A stretch of DNA of 64,000 bases, taken from positions 682,001 to 746,000 of the forward strand of contig NZ_CP097757.1 in the NCBI RefSeq assembly GCF_023586085.1. The letters are read 5' to 3'. The DNA comes from Blochmannia endosymbiont of Camponotus sp. (GTDB taxonomy: Bacteria > Pseudomonadota > Gammaproteobacteria > Enterobacterales > Enterobacteriaceae). The notes below the pieces were generated by a model that ran no database searches, was not told the DNA's origin, and saw nothing but the letters and a program-made list of their open reading frames with translations. The translations under genes were made by a program, and so were the position numbers. Shown piece after piece: positions 52,545-62,656 of the stretch. How positions within the stretch are numbered: the stretch's first letter is position 1; every line of letters begins with the position of its first letter.

Positions 52545-52834
52545 TAATTAATAGCCTTATATTACGATTTCTAACAAAAAGCATGATTCTTAATAAAAAT
52601 CAAAAGAAAACATAAAAAAGAATAAAACTCTAATATTAATAATACTACCTTTTAAAATCACATTACCTAAAAATCTATTCAAAATTAACACGAAAACCAA
52701 ATATTCTATTTATTACCTTTTATATTTTATAATATCTAAAAATAGCCTTCTTAAACACTCTTTAAAATATAGTTGACAAATGCACCACATAAATTTTATA
52801 TGACCTAGCCCACAACCCCACCGAATTACATATA
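52545..52834. other. mepM-aspS intergenic region
   Basis: No gene was found. A short stretch at 52804-52823 (CCTAGCCCACAACCCCACCG) is strikingly GC-rich against its surroundings and lies just after the aspS stop. Confidence 0.4.
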
Positions 52835-54556
52835 TCAATCAGGTGCATTAACCATTAAATCTATTGCTGCTGTAGTTTTAGGGAATGCAATAACCTCTCT
52901 AATACTCTTCACTCCAGTTAACAACATAGCTAGACGATCTAAACCAAATGCTAAACCAGCATGCGGAGGCGCTCCATATTTCAAAGCATTCATTAAATAT
53001 CCAAATTTTTCTTTCTGTTCATTTTGAGTAATACCTAAAATATTGAACACTACTTGTTGTACATCAAATGAATGAATACGAACTGATCCGCTCCCAACTT
53101 CGTGTCCATTAATAACCATATCATAAGCCTCCGAAGTCGCTGATAACGGATCTTTCTGTAATGTGTGAACATCACAATTTTTTGGAGAAGTAAAAATATG
53201 ATGCATAGACACCAGTTCATCATAGCTGTTCTTTCTAAACATTGGAAAGTCTATTATCCACAACGGAGCCCAAGAATCTTTTTTAATTAAACAAAGATCA
53301 TTGCCTAATTTAGATCTTAAAGGGCTTAATAATTTTGTAATAGATTTATTTTGATCCTCACTAAATCCAAAAAATAAAATATCACCATTTTTAGTATTAG
53401 TTTTGTCTAAAATAGTATCCAATACCGAATTATCTAAAAAGTCAATAACTGGCCCATTAATTTCCTTTTTAGGGCTACCATCATTATATTGAACCTTAAT
53501 CCACATTAATTCTTGCAAACCACATTTTTTAACGTAGTAAATATATCCATCAATCTGATTTTGCGTCAATTTACTACCATTAGGTACTCTCATAACTACT
53601 ACCTGGATATCAATATTATTTGCGCGAATAAAGGACAGTCTATTTTGTCTTGACTTAAATAAATACGATATATCAATCATTTCTATTGGGTTTCTTAAAT
53701 CTGGGGTATCAGATCCAAAACGTTGTATTACTTCAGAATACGTCAATTGAGGAAACGTTCCTAATTCTACATTTAAAATTTCACGCCAGATAATACGAAT
53801 AAAAATCTCCATAAGTTCTCGTATTTTTTGTGCAGACATAAAAGAAGTTTCAATATCTATTTGAGTAAACTCTGGTTGACGATCCGCACGTAAATCCTCA
53901 TCTCTAAAGCATTTAGTCACTTGATAATACCTATCAAATCCAGCAACCATTAATAATTGCTTAAATATCTGAGGTGACTGAGGCAAGGCATAATTTTTAC
54001 CTATATGTAATCTACTAGGAACAATATAATCACGTGAGCCTTCTGGAGTAACTTTTGTTAATATTGGTGTTTCAATATTTAAAAAACCTTCTAATTCCAT
54101 AAAACGATGTACAATTGATATAATACGCGATCGAGTTTTTATTCGATGTAACATAACTGGGCGTCTTAAATCAAGATAACGATATTTTAATCTATTTTCT
54201 TCAATATTATTATGATTAATATCTAATGGTAATGGATCAGAAGTATTAAGAATAGTGAAAGATTTTGCAGCTATTTCAATAGCGCCAGTAGATATATTGC
54301 TATTGATTTGATTTCTAGGGCGTGCGCGAACCATTCCTATTAACTGGATACAGAATTCTTGTTTCAATGTAGTTGCAGATATACACATTTTTCTATTATT
54401 ATTAATATCAAAACATACTTGTATATGTCCTTCTCTGTCACGTAAATCAATAAATATTAACCCACCAAGATTACGATATTTACTTACCCAACCACATAAT
54501 GTAACTTCCAATCCAACATGAGACAAATTTAATTGACCACAATATGCAGTACGCAT
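52835..54556 (-). CDS. aspS: aspartyl-tRNA synthetase
   Basis: AspS charges tRNA-Asp. The start MRTAYCGQLNLSHVG at 54556 was chosen because AGAGGA lies upstream and it aligns with E. coli; six extra codons upstream are dropped. The N-terminal OB fold (about 15-105) is followed by the class II catalytic core with FRDEDLRADRQPEFTQ (motif 2), a GAD insertion (about 290-420) and GLAFGLDRLAMLLTG (motif 3). The 573-residue protein stops right after FPKTTAAIDLMVNAPD. It lacks the last 19 or so residues of E. coli AspS (590), a tail outside the catalytic core. Confidence 0.96.
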   Translation of the reverse strand: MRTAYCGQLNLSHVGLEVTLCGWVSKYRNLGGLIFIDLRDREGHIQVCFDINNNRKMCISATTLKQEFCIQLIGMVRARPRNQINSNISTGAIEIAAKSFTILNTSDPLPLDINHNNIEENRLKYRYLDLRRPVMLHRIKTRSRIISIVHRFMELEGFLNIETPILTKVTPEGSRDYIVPSRLHIGKNYALPQSPQIFKQLLMVAGFDRYYQVTKCFRDEDLRADRQPEFTQIDIETSFMSAQKIRELMEIFIRIIWREILNVELGTFPQLTYSEVIQRFGSDTPDLRNPIEMIDISYLFKSRQNRLSFIRANNIDIQVVVMRVPNGSKLTQNQIDGYIYYVKKCGLQELMWIKVQYNDGSPKKEINGPVIDFLDNSVLDTILDKTNTKNGDILFFGFSEDQNKSITKLLSPLRSKLGNDLCLIKKDSWAPLWIIDFPMFRKNSYDELVSMHHIFTSPKNCDVHTLQKDPLSATSEAYDMVINGHEVGSGSVRIHSFDVQQVVFNILGITQNEQKEKFGYLMNALKYGAPPHAGLAFGLDRLAMLLTGVKSIREVIAFPKTTAAIDLMVNAPD

Positions 54557-55181
54557 AAAAATTCCTCTACTCATGAATATCTAATTATAGAAAATATGTT
54601 TTTATAAAATTACATATTAAAAATATTATATATGTATGTAATATATATATCTTAATTTTAATAACTCATACAAATAAAATCATTGTCTGATGTTATATTA
54701 ATCATTTCTTAAAATTACAGCATACGCATTCTGAACTATACTTAAACTTATTGAAGTTAATTGTAACGTATGTTGAATATACTGATTAAATAATATTCTT
54801 AATATTTAAAAATTAAATTATGTAAATTTAGATGAATACAAATTCTATATGTTTTAATTGAAATTATGTATTTTTATAAAGTTGTAATATAAATAAATTT
54901 AATTAAAACTAGAATAAATTCTCTACCAAAACAAAACTAAAATACTTAATTTTTAGCAAATAAAGTGTATTATATTGCCTGCATGCATAATGATTATTTT
55001 AATTGGTTTTCCAAATAATTTTATACAACTTAATTATCATCCAACATAACGAATACATTTAATAAATAGAACATAATCTGAAAAATATATTCGTAATTAT
55101 AAAGTAAAATTTATAATTTACATTACTGGAAATTAATATATTATCTAATATTATTAGATAATATATTTTTAAAATGTTCAT
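54557..55181. promoter_or_regulatory. divergent aspS/argS region
   Basis: These 625 bases contain the promoters of aspS and argS and a 16-bp hairpin just before argS (listed). No gene was found. Confidence 0.45.
55135..55167 (+). repeat. 16-bp perfect inverted repeat immediately before argS
   Basis: The arm at 55135-55150 is the exact reverse complement of 55152-55167, around a single T. A run of five T (55166-55170) follows at once, so it has the shape of an intrinsic terminator only 14 bases before the argS ATG. It could attenuate argS or block ribosome access. Confidence 0.7.
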
Positions 55182-56927
55182 ATGAATATTCAAACATTTT
55201 TATTAAAAAAAATAAATCAAGCTCTATTATTAATTACAAATCAATCTGTTTCCAATCTAATACAAATACAACAATCAACAAGAAAAAAATTTGGTGACTA
55301 TCAAGTTAATGGATTAATAACTATCTCTAAAAAATTAAATATCTCTGTTGAAGATCTTGCTAAAAAAATTATAAAACTTACCGACCTAAATGATATCGCT
55401 CAAACAGCAAAAATTGAACAACCAGGATTTATTAATATATTTTTAAATCCAAAATGGATATCCCATCAAATTAATAGTGTTTTTTCAGTACCTCGTTTAG
55501 GTATCGCCCCAGTTACATCAAAAACCATTGTTATTGATTACTCTAGTCCAAATATTGCAAAAGAAATGCATGTTGGACATTTACGTTCAACCGTTATTGG
55601 AGATAGTATTGCTCGTGTTTTATCTTTTTTAGGACATAATGTTATTAAAGCTAATCATATAGGAGATTGGGGTACTCAATTCGGTATGCTTATTGCTTAT
55701 ATAGAAAAAAATATCCAGCCTGAATTTTTATTAAATAAATCTATACAATTATCTACATTAGAACATTTTTATAAAGAAGCTAAAAAAATATATGATATCG
55801 ACCCCGATTTCGCGAAATTATCTCGAAATTATGTTCTAAAATTGCAAAAAGGCGACAAATATTGCTGTCAAATATGGCAACGTTTAGTAGACATCTCTAC
55901 ATCAAATAATCAAAATACATACATACGATTAAATGTTACCTTAAAAAAAAGCGATATTATGGGAGAAAGTTTTTATAAACATATGCTTCCTAATATTGTA
56001 TCAGATTTAAAAAATAAAGGCTTAGCAATTATGAGTAACGGAGCTATTGTAGTGCCTCTAAAAAAATATACCAATAAAAATGGTACCCCTTTTGGAGTAA
56101 TTATTCAAAAAAAAGATGGAGCTTACCTATATAGTACCACTGATATTGCTTGCATAAAATATCGCTGTAAAATATTGCATGCCGACAGAATTATTTACTA
56201 TATTGATAGTCGTCAAAAACAACATATAATGCAGGCACAGGAAATTGCATATAGAGCAGGTTATTTAGATACATCAGTACTATTAGAGCATCACATATGT
56301 GGTATGCTACTTGGAAAAGATAAAAAACCATTTAAAACACGATCTGGTAATGCGTTAAAATTAAAAACATTATTAGATGAAGCCTTAAAACGTGCCCGTT
56401 TGTTGATTTTAAGCAAAACCCCTAATTTAAAACATCCTCAAATAAATAAACTAGCACATATTATCGGTATTGGTGCTATAAAATATTCTGAATTATCAAA
56501 GAACCGCATTATAAATTACATATTCGATTGGAATAACATGTTAAAATTTGAAGGAAACACCGCGCCTTATATACAATATGCATGTACTAGAATTTTTTCT
56601 ATTTTTAAACAATTTAAACAAATTGATTTTCAACTAAAACAAAACAATATTAAACTAGAAACTGAAGAAGAAAAATTGTTAGCAATTTGTTTACTTCAAT
56701 TTGAAGAAACAATTACCACTGTAGCAAATCGAGGAGCCCCTCACATATTATGTTCTTATTTATATAAATTATCTGTACTATTTTCTTCCTTTTATGAAAA
56801 CTGTCCAATCATTAAAGAAACCAACACACAAATAAAATATAGTAGATTAAAATTAGCATTGATTACTGTTCGTATTTTAAAAAAAGGATTAAATTTACTC
56901 GGAATTAAAACAGTAAAACATATGTAA
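55182..56927 (+). CDS. argS: arginyl-tRNA synthetase
   Basis: ArgS charges tRNA-Arg and is a class I enzyme. The 581 residues match E. coli (577). The N-terminal Add-1 domain (about 1-110) is followed by the HIGH motif (HVGH, 130-133). The later catalytic-core region LLGKDKKPFKTRSGN is conserved. YIFDWNNMLKFEGNTAPYIQYA and the anticodon-binding C terminus are conserved. No ribosome-binding site is visible, and a hairpin with a T run lies just upstream, so the translation signals look poor for an essential gene. It converges on murJ with about 20 bases between stops. Confidence 0.97.
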   Translation: MNIQTFLLKKINQALLLITNQSVSNLIQIQQSTRKKFGDYQVNGLITISKKLNISVEDLAKKIIKLTDLNDIAQTAKIEQPGFINIFLNPKWISHQINSVFSVPRLGIAPVTSKTIVIDYSSPNIAKEMHVGHLRSTVIGDSIARVLSFLGHNVIKANHIGDWGTQFGMLIAYIEKNIQPEFLLNKSIQLSTLEHFYKEAKKIYDIDPDFAKLSRNYVLKLQKGDKYCCQIWQRLVDISTSNNQNTYIRLNVTLKKSDIMGESFYKHMLPNIVSDLKNKGLAIMSNGAIVVPLKKYTNKNGTPFGVIIQKKDGAYLYSTTDIACIKYRCKILHADRIIYYIDSRQKQHIMQAQEIAYRAGYLDTSVLLEHHICGMLLGKDKKPFKTRSGNALKLKTLLDEALKRARLLILSKTPNLKHPQINKLAHIIGIGAIKYSELSKNRIINYIFDWNNMLKFEGNTAPYIQYACTRIFSIFKQFKQIDFQLKQNNIKLETEEEKLLAICLLQFEETITTVANRGAPHILCSYLYKLSVLFSSFYENCPIIKETNTQIKYSRLKLALITVRILKKGLNLLGIKTVKHM

Positions 56928-56947
56928 TATACTAACACATTTTTTAT

Positions 56948-58504
56948 TTAATCGAACGATTCCTCCTCTCCACTTAAAAAAATAAAATCATTTAAACGAA
57001 TACCTACGAACCATAACGTTACGCAGTAACTACTACCAACTAATATTAAAACCGCTATCATTCTAATTAATCTATAAAAAATATGCCCTTGCGTCCAATC
57101 AGATATATATATCAACAATCCTAAACACACTATACACAACATAATAAGCGCGATAATCAATTGACCACAAAAAAACCACCATCCAGATTGTAATTGAAAT
57201 AAATACTTTTTTTTCAATTTCCAATATAACAACCCTGCATTCAACCATGCCCCCAAACTAATAGAAAAAGAAAAAACAATATGCTTTAATAAATCAATAC
57301 ACATTAAATTTACAAATTGAGTAAAAATAAGTACAATAATGACGATGTGGACTGGAGTTTTAATATCATGGCGTGCATAAAAAGCAGATGTCAATACTTT
57401 AGATAAAATTAATCCAGGCAATCCTATTGCGTATGCAATTACAGAATATTGTGTCATTAATACATCAAATTCTAAAAATTTTCCATACTTAAACAATGTT
57501 ATTATTAACGGTTCAGACAAAAATCCTAAAATAACAGCACTAGGTAAACTTAGTATGAAACATAACTTAATACCCCAATTCATTAAACAAGAATAATCTT
57601 CATAATTTTTCTTAGAAACAAAACGAGATAAATACGGATATAGAATAGTAGTTAACGTTACACCAAAAACTCCAATAGGTAACTCCATTAATCTATCAGC
57701 ATAATACATCCAAGAAATAGAACCATCGCGCAAAAAAGAAGCAAGAATAGTATTAATCACCAATGATATCTGACTGCTTGAAACAACAATTATAGCAGGA
57801 ACCATTGATCTATATATTCTACATACTCTATTATCATAAAATTGAATTTTTGGAATGACTAGCATATTAATTTTTTTTAAAAATAACACACAATAAGCAC
57901 ACTGTAGTAGTCCTCCTACAATCACTGACCAAGCTAATCCCATAATAGGAATATGAGAATATAAACACTCTGAAAATAACATAAAACTGATCATACTGAT
58001 ATTTAAAAAAATTGGAGTGAACGCTGGTACTAAAAAAAAATTACAAGTATTTAAAATAGCCCCCATTAATGATGTTAACGATACGAATAAAATATAAGGA
58101 AACATCACTCTAAACATTTTAATAGCCATAATAAATTTTTCTATAGCACTGTTAAAACCCGGAGCAGTAACCGCAATAATCCAAGGCGCTGTCAATAATC
58201 CAATGACAACTACAATAGCTACCATAAATATCAACAAACCAGATACTCTAGCAATAAATACCCGTATTTCTTCTTCGCTATCACGATATTGATATTCTGA
58301 TAATATAGGTAGGAAAACCTGATAAAACACTCCTTCTGCAAAAATACGTCTCAATAAATTAGGTAATTTAAAAGCAATGAAAAAAGCATCTGTCATGACA
58401 CTGACGCCAAAAATTCGAGCTATAATGGTATCTCTGATAAAACCTAAAATACGAGATAACATAATTATAAAACTCATTGAAGTCAGCGACTTTAACAGAT
58501 TCAT
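56948..58504 (-). CDS. murJ: lipid II flippase MurJ
   Basis: MurJ (MviN) flips the peptidoglycan precursor lipid II across the inner membrane. The start MNLLKSLTSMSF at 58504 aligns with E. coli MNLLKSLAAVSS; the frame extends 16 codons upstream without homology. The 518-residue protein has about 14 membrane segments. Conserved residues include SRILGFIRDTIIARIFG (with the essential Arg/Asp pair) and FKLPNLLRRIFAEG. An intact run of nine A on the plus strand (58032-58040) encodes phenylalanines. With mepM, minCDE and dsbB it shows that a murein wall is maintained. Confidence 0.96.
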   Translation of the reverse strand: MNLLKSLTSMSFIIMLSRILGFIRDTIIARIFGVSVMTDAFFIAFKLPNLLRRIFAEGVFYQVFLPILSEYQYRDSEEEIRVFIARVSGLLIFMVAIVVVIGLLTAPWIIAVTAPGFNSAIEKFIMAIKMFRVMFPYILFVSLTSLMGAILNTCNFFLVPAFTPIFLNISMISFMLFSECLYSHIPIMGLAWSVIVGGLLQCAYCVLFLKKINMLVIPKIQFYDNRVCRIYRSMVPAIIVVSSSQISLVINTILASFLRDGSISWMYYADRLMELPIGVFGVTLTTILYPYLSRFVSKKNYEDYSCLMNWGIKLCFILSLPSAVILGFLSEPLIITLFKYGKFLEFDVLMTQYSVIAYAIGLPGLILSKVLTSAFYARHDIKTPVHIVIIVLIFTQFVNLMCIDLLKHIVFSFSISLGAWLNAGLLYWKLKKKYLFQLQSGWWFFCGQLIIALIMLCIVCLGLLIYISDWTQGHIFYRLIRMIAVLILVGSSYCVTLWFVGIRLNDFIFLSGEEESFD

Positions 58505-59128
58505 TATATTTAAAAATTTTAAAAAGTTCAGTATAAATATAGTATTATGCAAATATAATTTTTGTTACAAATTACAAAATTGCGCTGAATAACATTAAGA
58601 TGATAACAATCAGTTCTATAAACAATAATTTTATTTTAAAAACATTTTCTATCTTAGAATCTTACACTTAAAATACTAATACAATGTATATATAAACTAC
58701 AATTATTATATATCTCTGTTATAATATAGTATATATATCGATTCACATAAAACATGGTACTTATTAAAAATAACTAATAACAACAGCCATATTTCTTATA
58801 TTATATACTTTTACAAATAAAATGACCGCTTAACATACTTTCTTTAATTAATCACAAATCTGGTTAAGTATGTGTAACGTACGTATATACACATATTAGC
58901 AACCTTTAATAAAGATAATCACTTTTATCATTAAGTATTATTCTGGAACAAAATATATAAAAAATAAACACACAAAAACATCAATATTATAATATTTAAA
59001 TGTTTCATACAAAATTTAAAATACATGTTAATTTACACCGTGATTAAAAATAAAAACATACAACTATTAAAAATATTTTTAATACACACAGTAAACAAAA
59101 TGTATACAAAATACACAAACGGGGGCCC
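58505..59128. promoter_or_regulatory. divergent murJ/mdtH region
   Basis: No gene was found in these 624 bases. A 20-bp perfect palindrome lies at 59065-59084 (listed). The mdtH leader ends in the unusually GC-rich GGGGGCCC directly before the start codon. Confidence 0.45.
59065..59084. repeat. 20-bp perfect palindrome upstream of mdtH
   Basis: The bases 59065-59084 equal their own reverse complement. The centre is 54 bases before the mdtH start, a typical operator position. It consists only of A and T, which lowers its information content. Confidence 0.55.
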
Positions 59129-60352
59129 ATGTATACAATATCTCAAGCTAGAAGACTAGGTAAATATTTTTTAATAATAGATAATATGTTTGTAGTTATA
59201 GGTTTTTATGTTGTTTTCCCACTTATTTCAATATATTTTGTCGAACAACTAGGATGGGGGGCTTTTTTAGTAGGGTTTGCTTTAGGATTACGACAATTCA
59301 TTCAACAAGGATTAGGAATTTTTAGTGGTGCTTTCGCTGATAAATTAGGCGCCAAACCCATGATCGTATCCGGGTTATTTATGCGTACTTTAGGATTTAT
59401 TGTAATGAGTATTGCAAATACTCCTATATTATTATGTTTATCTTGTGTATTATCTGCATTAGGCGGAACATTATTTGATCCACCGCGTACCGCACTAGTA
59501 ATTAAGTTAGTTCGCCCATGGGAATTAGGGAGATTTTATTCTGTATTGATGCTAGAAGATAGCATGTGTGCTATAATAGGTATTGTGCTAGGCACATGGT
59601 TATTACAATATAACTTCAAGTTAGTATGCTTTACCGGAGCAACATTATTTTTCATCGCTGGAGTTTTTAACGCCTGGCGATTGCCTGCATACAAAATTTC
59701 TAGTTCCCATGATTCATTATTAGAAGGTATAAAAAAAGTACTTAATAATCAAAGATTTATAATTTACGTCTTCACCCTAACCGGATATTATATCTTATCA
59801 GCTCAAGTGATGTTAATGTTGCCTATTCGTATTCATGAAGTGTCTGGACAACTATCATATATAAAATGGATGTATATCATAGAGGCAATTTTATCTTTAT
59901 TATTAATTATTCCTATAACTTGGTGGAGCGAAAAATATTTCAAATTAGAAACGCGCCTGATGATAGGGTTAATAACTATTATCATTAGTTTATTTCCTAT
60001 TGGGTTAGTTAAAAACTTACATACGTTATTAATTTTAATTAGCTTGTTCTACATAGGTTCTATTATTGCCGAACCTGCAAGAGAGACTTTGGGAGCTTTA
60101 TTGACAGACTATAAGGCACGTAGCAGTTATATAGGTTTTAGTAAACTGAGTTTAGCTTTAGGAGGTACTGTGGGTTATAGCGGTAGTGGATGGTTATATG
60201 ACATTGGTAAAGAACGCGATTTTATGCAATTACCTTGGATCATTCTGAGTATAATCGGTGTAATTACTTTACTGGGATTATATTTTCAATTCAAATATTA
60301 TTCTTTTCAATCTTTACTTAATAATAAACATGATAAGAAACGCAAACTGTGA
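59129..60352 (+). CDS. mdtH: MFS transporter MdtH (YceL)
   Basis: MdtH is a major-facilitator drug/proton antiporter of the inner membrane, known in E. coli for mild quinolone resistance when overexpressed; its natural substrate is unknown. The 407 residues match E. coli MdtH (402) along their length, with 12 hydrophobic segments and motif [41 protein letters not shown] and [16 protein letters not shown] are conserved. GGGGGCCC lies directly before the ATG. Retention of one such exporter in a reduced genome implies a physiological substrate in the host. Confidence 0.96.
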   Translation: MYTISQARRLGKYFLIIDNMFVVIGFYVVFPLISIYFVEQLGWGAFLVGFALGLRQFIQQGLGIFSGAFADKLGAKPMIVSGLFMRTLGFIVMSIANTPILLCLSCVLSALGGTLFDPPRTALVIKLVRPWELGRFYSVLMLEDSMCAIIGIVLGTWLLQYNFKLVCFTGATLFFIAGVFNAWRLPAYKISSSHDSLLEGIKKVLNNQRFIIYVFTLTGYYILSAQVMLMLPIRIHEVSGQLSYIKWMYIIEAILSLLLIIPITWWSEKYFKLETRLMIGLITIIISLFPIGLVKNLHTLLILISLFYIGSIIAEPARETLGALLTDYKARSSYIGFSKLSLALGGTVGYSGSGWLYDIGKERDFMQLPWIILSIIGVITLLGLYFQFKYYSFQSLLNNKHDKKRKL

Positions 60353-60549
60353 CTAAGAATACACAACTATGTATACAAAAAAATATCTTATCGTATCATT
60401 TATCTTATGCTACTAAAATTTTTGATGCTTAATTCAAGACCAGTATATTTAATTGATACTAACAAACAACAGACTAATTAAATTACTCATATTTAACCTA
60501 AAAAAGAAAAATCTTATATATTATCTTATTTAAGTTTTTTATATGGAAT

Positions 60550-60640
60550 GGTGAGGTGTCCGAGCGGGTTAAGGAGCATGCCTGGAAAGCATGTATATAT
60601 AATTTATGTATCAAGGGTTCGAATCCCTTCCTCACCGCCA
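60550..60640 (+). tRNA. tRNA-Ser (anticodon GGA)
   Basis: GGTGAGG pairs with CCTCACC, followed by discriminator G and an encoded CCA. The anticodon loop CTGGAAA gives GGA. The long variable arm is AT-rich, extended with TATATATAATTTATG. It is equivalent to E. coli serW/serX. It is the only tRNA in this window that encodes its CCA end. Confidence 0.95.
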
Positions 60641-61189
60641 TTATCGTAATGATATAAATCGACAGCCCCGTTATTCATATTTTATAAAAATTAAAATTTA
60701 TATATACTTTCAAACTAACAAAACCAATTGTAATTACTTAAATAAGTACAATAACATCGTTATTCTATTTGTAATAGAAGTAAAAACCACCTTCTTACTA
60801 TCTATATATAATAGTAACCAAATATTTTTATAAAAATAAAAATTAAATTCATAACACTTACTGCACAAAACATAAAAATATATAATCATCCTTTAAATCG
60901 ATCATAAATAAATTATATTATTTATTTAAATTTACTTATATATGAACGATATCATATAAATATATAAAAAATCACCAACCAAAATAAATATCCCTTATCA
61001 TTTTATATCTATAACAAAAAAATAAAAAATAATCTTCAAGCACATTAGCATTTATAAAAATAAAACTCATATAAACCAATATAAATTTCATCATCAATTA
61101 CTTAATCATTATAATTAAATATAAATCATCATACTCTAACCCAATATTGAAACATCATATAGTATTAATATTAATACTCTCAAAACATG
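60641..61189. other. intergenic region between two tRNA-Ser genes
   Basis: No gene is supported in these 549 bases. Frames overlapping the flanking tRNAs (for example 60606-60833) are artefacts. Confidence 0.5.
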
Positions 61190-61279
61190 CGGAGAGAAAG
61201 GGATTCGAACCCTTGAAAGATATTATTTCTTTAAAACGGTTTTCGAAACCGCTCCGTTCAACCACTCCGGCATCTCTCC
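61190..61279 (-). tRNA. serU: tRNA-Ser (anticodon CGA)
   Basis: On the minus strand GGAGAGA pairs with TCTCTCC, with discriminator G. The anticodon loop TTCGAAA gives CGA. A long variable arm follows. It matches E. coli serU, which reads UCG. With the UGA and GGA isoacceptors, all three tRNAs for UCN codons are in this window. Confidence 0.94.
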
Positions 61280-61537
61280 CTATTGAAAATCTAAAGAATT
61301 TTAGATGCTTCATATATAAAATAACGTATGAACATGCCTATTTTAATTTAAATATGATATACTTGTTGTGTTTAAATTAAAATACCGCAAGAAATAATAG
61401 AAATAATATAACTATTAAATAAATAATAGTATACACAATGTTCCCATCATATTTAAATACCTTATTAACTCAACCTATCATTATTAAGCACTTGTATTAT
61501 CAAATATATTAATATAATATAAATTTGATTTATTGGT

Positions 61538-61610
61538 TCCTCTGTAGTTCAGTTGGTAGAACGGCGGACTGTTAATCCGTATGTCACTGGTTCGAATCCA
61601 GTCAGGGGAG
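61538..61610 (+). tRNA. tRNA-Asn (anticodon GUU)
   Basis: TCCTCTG pairs with CAGGGGA (G-U pairs allowed), with discriminator G. The anticodon loop CTGTTAA gives GUU. It is almost identical to E. coli tRNA-Asn. CCA is not encoded. It precedes a clear terminator. Confidence 0.96.
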
Positions 61611-61656
61611 TCAAAATGACTAAAATATTGTTTATTAATTTTTAGTTGTTTTGACT
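61609..61656 (+). terminator. terminator of tRNA-Asn
   Basis: The arm at 61609-61625 pairs over 17 positions with 61640-61656, with two G-U pairs. It begins at the 3' end of the tRNA, and the arm itself contains TTTTAG and TTTTG. It could also receive transcripts from gutQ on the other strand. Confidence 0.65.
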
Positions 61657-61678
61657 AATTAAAATTAAAGATAACTAA

Positions 61679-62656
61679 TCACTCTATTATGGCTTGGTGT
61701 AAGTCATGTATATTAATTGACCCTACCAACGTTCCAACTTTATCCACCACTGGAGCTGCAGCTATTTTTCGTTGATACAGTGCTTTTAATGCTACGCTTG
61801 CGCGCCATTCTTTTGGAATACGATATCCAGGCTTAGTCATTGCAATATCAATAGGGTCATCAAGAGATTTACCTTTAACTATCCAACGTCTTAAATCTCC
61901 GTCAGTAAACACCCCTATAACACGAATATGATTGTCGCATACAGCAGTCAATCCGAGCCCAGTACGACTTAATTCAAACATTGCATCCATTACTGTCACC
62001 TCCCAAAAAACTTTGGAAATATGTTCCCCAGTACGCATTAAATGATGTACGCAATTGAGTAATTGAACTCCTAATCTACCTCCTGGATGAGATCTAGCAA
62101 ATTGTTCTAAACTAAATCCTCTATATCTCATAAGAGCTATTGTTAATGCATCCCCCATCATTAAAGTATTAACTGTGCTAGAAGTAGGAGCTAGTTCCAT
62201 GGGGCAAGCTTCTCTTTTTATCTTAATATTAAGCACACACGTAGCCCCTTTAGCTAAAGGAGAACTAACATCACCAGTAAATGCGATCACAGGAATCCCA
62301 CTTTCTACTAAGAATGGCATTAAAGTAATTATTTCACAGGCACGACCCGAATAAGAAATAAATATCACTACATCTTGCGCTCCAATCATACCTAAATCAC
62401 CATGCAAAGCTTCTGCAGGATGAACAAAAAAAGCAGGAGTACCCGTGCTTGCTAAAGAAGCGGCAATTTTTTTCCCAATATGGCCTGATTTACCTATACC
62501 AGAAACCGCCACCTTTCCTGTACAATTCAATAATATATGACAAGCAAAAACTATGCTTTCATCTAACCTACCCAGCATTCTTTGAGCTTCATTAATTTCG
62601 ATCTCTAAAGTTTCTTTAGCAAATTCCAATAGCAATGCGTCATTAACTATTACCAT
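61679..62656 (-). CDS. gutQ: arabinose-5-phosphate isomerase GutQ
   Basis: This enzyme converts ribulose-5-phosphate to arabinose-5-phosphate, the first step to the Kdo sugar of lipopolysaccharide. E. coli has two, KdsD and GutQ. This sequence is clearly GutQ-like: VSGIGKSGHIGKKIAASLAS, FFVHPAEALHGDLGMI, EACPMELAPTSSTVNTLMM and LSRTGLGLTAVCD match GutQ, not KdsD. The start at 62656 (MVIVNDALLLEFAKETLEIE) aligns with GutQ; 16 upstream codons are dropped, giving 325 residues. A SIS domain (about 40-175) is followed by two CBS domains (about 205-325). The gut operon genes are absent. Confidence 0.93.
   Translation of the reverse strand: MVIVNDALLLEFAKETLEIEINEAQRMLGRLDESIVFACHILLNCTGKVAVSGIGKSGHIGKKIAASLASTGTPAFFVHPAEALHGDLGMIGAQDVVIFISYSGRACEIITLMPFLVESGIPVIAFTGDVSSPLAKGATCVLNIKIKREACPMELAPTSSTVNTLMMGDALTIALMRYRGFSLEQFARSHPGGRLGVQLLNCVHHLMRTGEHISKVFWEVTVMDAMFELSRTGLGLTAVCDNHIRVIGVFTDGDLRRWIVKGKSLDDPIDIAMTKPGYRIPKEWRASVALKALYQRKIAAAPVVDKVGTLVGSINIHDLHQAIIE

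Noticed and set aside
53254..53262. Perfect DnaA-box sequence TTATCCACA
   Set aside because: A single copy inside the aspS coding region without an AT-rich unwinding element or dnaA/dnaN nearby; not an origin.
60606..60833. 75-codon frame beginning in tRNA-Ser(GGA)
   Set aside because: It starts within the tRNA variable arm and continues into AT-rich spacer; no homology.
61147..61380. 77-codon frame covering tRNA-Ser(CGA)
   Set aside because: It is the antisense translation of the tRNA plus spacer.
61679..62656. Annotation as kdsD
   Set aside because: The residues around the SIS motifs and CBS domains match GutQ much better than KdsD.
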